From: Fragum whitleyi
Lineage: Eukaryota; Mollusca; Bivalvia; Cardiida; Cardiidae
Direction: 5' to 3'
Length of the DNA: 64,000 nucleotides
Assembly: GCA_948146395.1 (NCBI GenBank)
Contig: OX411548.1
Span: 39,771,737 to 39,835,736 of the forward strand
This document shows, one piece after another, positions 59,104 through 64,000 of this stretch. Numbering within the stretch: position 1 is the first letter of the stretch; every line of letters starts with the position of its first letter. A program made the position numbers and the translations under genes. The notes below the pieces were generated by a model that searched no databases, was not told where the DNA came from, and worked only from the letters and a program-made list of their open reading frames with translations.

Positions 59104-59194
59104 ACCTCTCATCACAACCATTTGCTTTCATTCCAAGATCAATTAAATCCTTCACCTTGTCTATTTCATGATGCTGTTAAATCAAATGTACCTA

Positions 59195-59345
59195 CTTTCA
59201 TTGCTGGATAGACCAGAGCTATGTCTGTGTAAAAATGTCCTGTCAAAACACACTTGCTGCCTTCCTATGGACTTGGGCACGCTAACATCCGATTATGATT
59301 TGAGTTGAGCACTCTGACCACCCAGCCAGCTACAATTCATATAAC
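59195..59345 (-). mobile_element. SINE relic, tRNA-derived (older family)
   Basis: On the minus strand GCTGGCTGGGTGGTCAGAG resembles an A box, and the distal block CTGGATAGACC and GTGTAAAAATGTCCTG match the element at 62275-62465 in the same order. Confidence 0.5.
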
Positions 59346-59535
59346 TAAGAAAGTACATTATATTGTACCCCATCTGACACCAGGGCTGGGAGGATTAGAA
59401 TCTTCTGAGTTAGTGATGGAAGGGATTAGCCTATAACTAGTATATTTTTTATACATCAGAAGTTTTTGTTTAGAAGTCAAGATCAAGGGCATGCATACCA
59501 ATTACGCACAGTATGCATGTGCGTAGAAAAAATGG
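59346..59535. other. short unassigned spacer
   Basis: No feature recognised. Confidence 0.4.
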
Positions 59536-59540
59536 AACAT

Positions 59541-59708
59541 CAGGGCTTGAAAATTCTACTAGTCCGCTCGTCCTGCATGATCTTTTCCTTCTATGTCTAT
59601 ATAAGCAGGACGAGTGGATTTTGCAAAATTTCACTTATGAAATAAATGTATCACTATATTTTCTTGTATAGAAGGACGAGTAGAAATTTGAAAAAAATTC
59701 AAGCCCTG
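59541..59708. mobile_element. MITE with CAGGGCTTGA ends and 5-bp duplication
   Basis: Ends CAGGGCTTGAAAATTCTACT and AAAAATTCAAGCCCTG; inner arms CTCGTCCT/AGGACGAG. Flanked by AACAT on both sides (59536-59540, 59709-59713). CAGGG is a common hAT terminus; the 5-bp duplication matches the element at 57606. Confidence 0.8.
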
Positions 59709-59713
59709 AACAT

Positions 59714-60492
59714 CAAATATCTTTCATCAGTAAGTGATCACACCATAGTGACTTATTAAAAGATTGACTAATCTGTGTAGTTATGATGTTATGATCAGTC
59801 ACCATCCATATATTTTTGACATCTATTGCATGGGGTTTTTTATGCATGTGTGGTCTGTGCATACTTTGTAGGCAAGCCCTGTTTAAGATCAGTGTATAGA
59901 AGCAGAAAGCCTGGCCTCTGCTGAAAATACCCCAGACTGGCATTCAGTCCCAGAGTTTAGATTTATAAGTAAACAAGGTGCATAACCACTTTAAACCACA
60001 AACCAACCACACACATATATTGAGTTAATTTTCTTTTATCTAAAACTCTGGCTTAAATCAGGCTTATAGGCATGAAACGTTATTTCTATCTTTCTTTTTT
60101 TTCATATATACCTCTGTTTAAGAGACTGTCACCAGTCAAAAATATCCGTACCCCTAATGTAAAATATTGAATTTCAAACTATCTGAGTGTTATTCACTGG
60201 TATACTTTTTTTTACCTGTGAAAGAGTTAATAAATCTACTGGGATTGTGAAGTATACAATTAGTTGAGGAAATTTACCCAAGAATGTGCTTTGGAATATT
60301 TATTTATCTAGATTTCTCCTGTACTGTCTCTCTCTAGAAGTGTCTGGATTTCTGAAAATCTCTGTTAGAGTTGTTAAATTTATTTACACTAAGTTATGTG
60401 CCTGCTTGAAAAAATGGGAAGTTAAGAGCTGTTTATTTTTTTTTCTCTAAAAGTTCTGTAAGTAAAATTTGATTTCTTGTTGTTAAAATGAA
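59714..60492. other. unassigned DNA
   Basis: AT-rich, no shared blocks. The minus-strand frame at 59713-59943 has no support. Confidence 0.4.
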
Positions 60493-60786
60493 TACCATAT
60501 TTCTTCTTGTAAACACTCCCAGGAGCTATAAGTAACAAGGTTGGGGAGCTTTTATTTAGTATGCATTTCCTGATTAATTAAATTTAAATTGATGTCTTTT
60601 ATGCCCTTTTCCCTTTATTTGAAGTGAATTTCCTCTAAACAATCATTTACATGATTGTATAGAAGAAGCTTACATCAAATTAGAGAAGAATTAAAAAAAA
60701 AACTTTGTCATTTGAAGTTTTTTTTTCAGTAAAATATTGAGGGGTGCTTTTAGTAGGGATGGTGCATTTATTAGGGTAAATACCGT
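60493..60786. mobile_element. MITE with TACCATATTT/TAAATACCGT ends, carrying a smaller palindrome
   Basis: Left AATACCATATTTCTTC and right AGGGTAAATACCGTGT are inverted. Inside at 60608-60690 is the short palindromic MITE also seen at 17594 (AACAATCATTTACATGATTG), an apparent nested insertion. Confidence 0.6.
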
Positions 60787-62274
60787 GTAACAGTTTGTAC
60801 AATATTGATTTATTTTAACCTTATCCTGCTGAATTGAGATTAGCAGTAAGAAAACTGCAATTTCTTTGACATTATGGCTCAAGATTTTTCCAACAATGTT
60901 GAAGTAGACAACAGGTTTAAGTGAAAGCAAAGATCAGACTGCTCATCTGATTTTAGTCTTTTCTGGTACCAATGTAGGAATAAGTCATTAACAGCCTGAG
61001 AAAGAGGATTAAAGCCCCTGTCTGTAGTTGTGAACAGTTCAGAAACGCAAGACAATGATCTTAGATGACTATGTACAACAAAACTAGACTTTTATTCTCA
61101 AAGATAAGCTTGAATGTGTCATTCCAATATTCAGCAATGCAAATAATTATAACTCTATGATCTAAATAAAGGCCTAACTTTATGAATATCTATGACCTGC
61201 AACATTTCAGACTCCAATTTCAATAAGGCGCCTTAACCACTCCTGCACATGGGCGTTTTTCGTGTGACCCAAATCTCATTTACATATTTTACTTTATACG
61301 GCATATGCGTTTCACAAAATAGCGGCTGTTTGTCAATTGCTTTTATGTATCTCATCTTTCATAAGAGTAAATTAAGAGAAAATATTCAAAGGACATTTAT
61401 GAAAGAGCGATTTTTTTACCCTAAATTCAGACTGGAGCTTTAAAGTACTTCATTTAGATGTTTGAATAATGATCATCATACAGGGTTTTAGTCTCACATC
61501 AAGAAAATGGGGTCCCTAGAACTCAATAGTTAGGCTCATAGGGGTCCTTGCTTGAGTATTGGGAGTCACTGCTTTAAACAGTCTCTTTTGAGCTATCCCC
61601 ATGTTTTTTTGTAAATGTTAAGTTTTTGCTGGATTAAGCTACACAAGGTATTGTATATGTACCTTTTTCGAATCAAGAGAAGAATTAGAGAAGAACTGAA
61701 GGCTTTTTTTAAAACGGTCTTCAATTCATCTCTGAACTTGATCCCAAGAAGGTCCCAAGGACTTGCAGCAGAAAATTTTGAGAGTCCTGTCCACATGTTT
61801 CAGAGTCTTAGGCTAGCAAAACCTGCATCCCTTTAAGCCCTGTTCATATAACTTGACAGATTTAATATGATTGTACAAAATTTGAAAGACTTGGGAAATG
61901 GAAAAAGATGAAGTTTACAGACTTTATTTTTATCTGAGAAGCCTTAGCCAGGGGCCCAGAAAGCCTATTTTTTGTTGAAAATCAGCAAGAATTTTCATCA
62001 ACAAGAAAAATCACCCTATTTCTAACAGTTTAAATTTTGGGGAATTTGAATAATTGGAATAAATTAAGCTTTTATTAGAAAAATAATTCAATTTAAGTCA
62101 TGTCCATCAATATCAGTGCATTCTGATTGGCTGAAAGTTTCATTTTTTTCCTCAATGAAAATAATTTTGAGTATTGCTCTATTTTGTCAGCTCGCACTAA
62201 TTAATTTTTTTTTTACTCAAGGATAACATGATAAAGGGTTGAATGACTCTCATTTCACTTGTGGTCCTAACTCA
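60787..62274. other. unassigned DNA, possibly intronic
   Basis: About 1.5 kb with little repeat content. Overlapping frames at 61593-61836 on both strands (REELKAFFKTVFNSS on plus) are too short and unspliced to support a gene. Confidence 0.35.
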
Positions 62275-62465
62275 TTCCAGATCTTAACCTACACATTGAG
62301 AGAGAGGCAATGGTTTCTAACAACTGCTACTCTCTTTTACAGCTGGATGGACTAGGGACCTGTCTGTATGTGTCCTGCCCAAATACACTACCCGCCTCAG
62401 GTAGGGCTCGAACCCGCAACCACAAGGTTACGAGTCGAGTGTGCTAACCATCCGGCCAACAAACC
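62275..62465 (-). mobile_element. tRNA-derived SINE, related to 59195
   Basis: Minus strand: head TTGGCCGGATGGTTAGCACA (A box) and GCGGGTTCGAGCCC (B box), anticodon region ACTCGTAAC. The body has GACACATACAGACAGGTCCC and CTAGTCCATCCAGC. The tail is not clear. Confidence 0.65.
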
Positions 62466-62567
62466 AGACAAAGTTGTTCCATAAAAAGACTTATCTTTTT
62501 TAAAAGAAAGCTTAACATGTATACTTCAGGATATTAAAGTATAAGATATGAAGAAAGTTTTTATTGG

Positions 62568-62687
62568 TTTCATGGAAATGTGAAAATAAAAAACCTAACC
62601 ACACCTATTGTATGAATCTGCTTTGTGTATTAATACAGTGCGATAAGGATTTTAGGTTCAAACCTAAATGAAATGAACAAATACTCT
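62568..62687. mobile_element. MITE-Y copy 2
   Basis: GGTTTCATGGAAATG...ATGAATCTGCTTTGTGTATT...TACAGTGCGATAAGG aligns with copy 1 at 34807-34925. Arms are partly eroded. Confidence 0.7.
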
Positions 62688-62721
62688 CCTCATCTCTTAA
62701 ATGATATTTTTCTAATTTCAG

Positions 62722-62764
62722 ACTTATTTGACCAGTTAATGAAATTAATACAAGATTCTAGAAG
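62722..62764 (+). CDS. candidate internal exon, unknown gene
   Basis: A pyrimidine-rich acceptor (TTTTTCTAATTTCAG) and a donor (AGAAG|GTATGT) bound 43 bases. Only one frame is open: it needs one base from the previous exon and reads LFDQLMKLIQDSR, helix-like. The phase does not match the candidate at 55102, so a missing exon would be needed if both belong to one gene. No family is recognised. Confidence 0.3.
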
Positions 62765-62817
62765 GTATGTAAATTGTGTATAATAAGTCCAAGCTTAAAG
62801 TAACAAGTCAAAATTTT

Positions 62818-62897
62818 CATAAAGGGAGAACATTGTGGAAAAGAAGAAATTGCTTGTTATAAGCAATTTCTTTTTTTTCCACAATGTTCTTCTGAAA
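62818..62897. repeat. hairpin W, copy 2
   Basis: GAACATTGTGGAAAAGAAG and TTTTTTCCACAATGTTC, core AAATTGCTTGTTATAAGCAA. Nearly identical to the hairpin inside the TTAA-flanked MITE at 48188, but here without TTAA flanks. Confidence 0.85.
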
Positions 62898-63960
62898 AGG
62901 ATTTTTTCAAAATGTAGTAAACCCTCGGCAGTTTGTAGCTAAAGGAACTGGGACGATTTGTACGAACTAAACATAGTACAAACCAACCAGAGTAAAGAGG
63001 TAGATTCTTGATGAATTGGAATCGACTAGGTTTTTTTTATGAAACCCCTGTTGCGTCTTGATTCTAAGTTATTATGGATTTTGAATCAACTTCCAACAAG
63101 AGAATTTGTAGTGAGAAATGAAGCTAAAATGCCACTTAAAAATTCTCATAGTGTGTCCAAAGTAGTCCCAGACTTTCACCTTTTGTCTCATTTTAACATT
63201 AAAGAAATAGAATAATTGTTTGGTTTTTAAATTGTACTGCGAAGCAGTAGATTTATATCTACCGTTTTTCAGAAATCCAGTCTGTTTGACCCAGTACATT
63301 TTTACCATTTTCTTCTGAGCAATGTGTTCAAACCAAATTATGTGTTTTCAAACACCAAAGAAACGGCCTTTTCAGTCACAATCTACAAACTTTGTTTATA
63401 CCTTATTTACTTTTCGACAAATAGAGAAGAGGCTAATACAAAATTTGATGTAATTTTTCGCTTTTAGTAATTACCAGTTAGTATTTTCAGTGTTTATAAC
63501 AAGATTTTCGGTTGAGTAAAGGAGTTGAAACGTACAATAGGTTAACTGTATAATTAATTTGCAGCACTTACAATATTACTGCTCTTAACTTTCTCGAACG
63601 GTCATTTACCAGTTGTAGGGCTGACAACCAATCAAATTCTGTTATGATTATCACTCGGTCAAAACCCACGCGTAAATTCAGACCACGTGTAAATTCAGAT
63701 GGACATCGTCTGCTCGAAATGTGTCAATTAACTTGTTTGTCATTAGTCAATAGTCGTCTGCACTCAAACAGGGAGCGTGGGAAGTTTACTTTTTTTCGCA
63801 TGTGTTAACAAATAGAAATAATTTTGTAATTTTGAAATATTTGATTTCAATGAGCACTCTGATCACGCTCCAATCCTATTTTCATTAAATTCAAATTTGA
63901 GTATGAAGAAAAATTATTCAACAACAAAAAAACCGACAAAAACATACGATAAACTGATAT
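62898..63960. other. unassigned DNA
   Basis: No repeat or credible exon. The minus-strand frame at 63072-63308 is unsupported. Confidence 0.4.
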
Positions 63961-63965
63961 AGGAT

Positions 63966-64000
63966 ATAGTTCCGCAACTTTATGTGAGTTTCGAGAAACC
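63966..64000. repeat. possible start of a MITE-T copy, cut by window end
   Basis: ATAGTTCCGCAACTTTATG resembles the terminal region of MITE-T (ATAGTTCCGCAACGCTTTTG). Too short to be sure. Confidence 0.3.

Larger units (their letters stand above)
57357..59182 (+). mobile_element. MITE-A copy 11, split by two insertions
   Basis: Left segment 57357-57600 (AGATTGTGAAATTGAC, CCATTCATTCATTCCAAACA), middle 58729-58837 with the hairpin (GAGAGGTAATAAATACC...GGTATTGGATTACCTCC), right segment 59104-59182 ending TTTCATGATGCTGTTAA. Insertions are the DNA transposon at 57606 and the SINE at 58838. Removing both restores the family order. Confidence 0.88.

Noticed and set aside
60725..60775. Exon after TTTTTTTTTCAG ending at GGGTAAAT
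   Set aside because: The interval is the right end of a MITE with TAAATACCGT termini, not coding sequence.
62396..62465. Possible tRNA gene on the minus strand
   Set aside because: A and B boxes only; no closing acceptor stem, and the adjoining sequence recurs at 59195 as a SINE body.

Overview
The window looks like non-coding, AT-rich (roughly two-thirds A+T by eye) genomic DNA of a bivalve, or at least a mollusc. The case rests on repeats: several non-autonomous elements have the layout of bivalve pearl/Helentron-like elements (5' ACAAGAG plus a hairpin, a core repeated every ~145-180 bp, an ACGG/ACAG or CGA microsatellite, and a 3' stem-loop just before the end). There are also tRNA-derived SINEs with the molluscan tail motif GTTGAAAGCRGCRTTAAA, dense palindromic MITEs, and a kilobase GATA/GATG tract. 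No bacterial-type operon, rRNA, CRISPR array or intact host gene is visible. Species cannot be named.

Layout. 0-6.3 kb: two ~440-bp MITE-A copies, a foldback and otherwise unassigned DNA. 6.9-9.64 kb: the only convincing protein-coding sequence, a 5'-truncated LINE with reverse transcriptase, broken by a frameshift and an in-frame stop. 10-16.4 kb: three MITE-A copies, a pearl-like core fragment, two SINEs that share one target site, and a small element with an ACGG/ACAG tract. 16.5-17.6 kb: giant tetranucleotide tract. 18.3-20.9 kb: three copies of a GC-rich foldback (one split by a SINE) and a (CT)n tract. 21-31 kb: foldbacks, a MITE family with GTGACCCGTCACGCG ends, a TTAA-flanked MITE and more MITE-A. 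31.7-33.8 kb: a ~130-bp tandem and a pearl-like element with a 179-bp period on the minus strand. 34-43 kb: small MITEs, a 46-bp minisatellite and a ~910-bp foldback. 43.8-48.4 kb: a MITE, then three pearl-like elements, one nested in another and the third abutting, then a TTAA-flanked MITE. 48.7-54.8 kb: MITE-A, unassigned DNA, another pearl-like element. 55-64 kb: less repeat-rich; two splice-bounded exon candidates and a MITE-A copy split by both a 1.1-kb DNA transposon and a SINE.

Nothing here works as a gene system. The window records layered transposition, and nested insertions give relative ages. The most unusual signals are paired changes on both arms of the MITE-A hairpin, a pearl-like insertion flanked by an 8-bp direct repeat, two elements joined with no spacer, and the long foldback built from two inverted MITEs. 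All family names are judgements by eye; no database search was possible.
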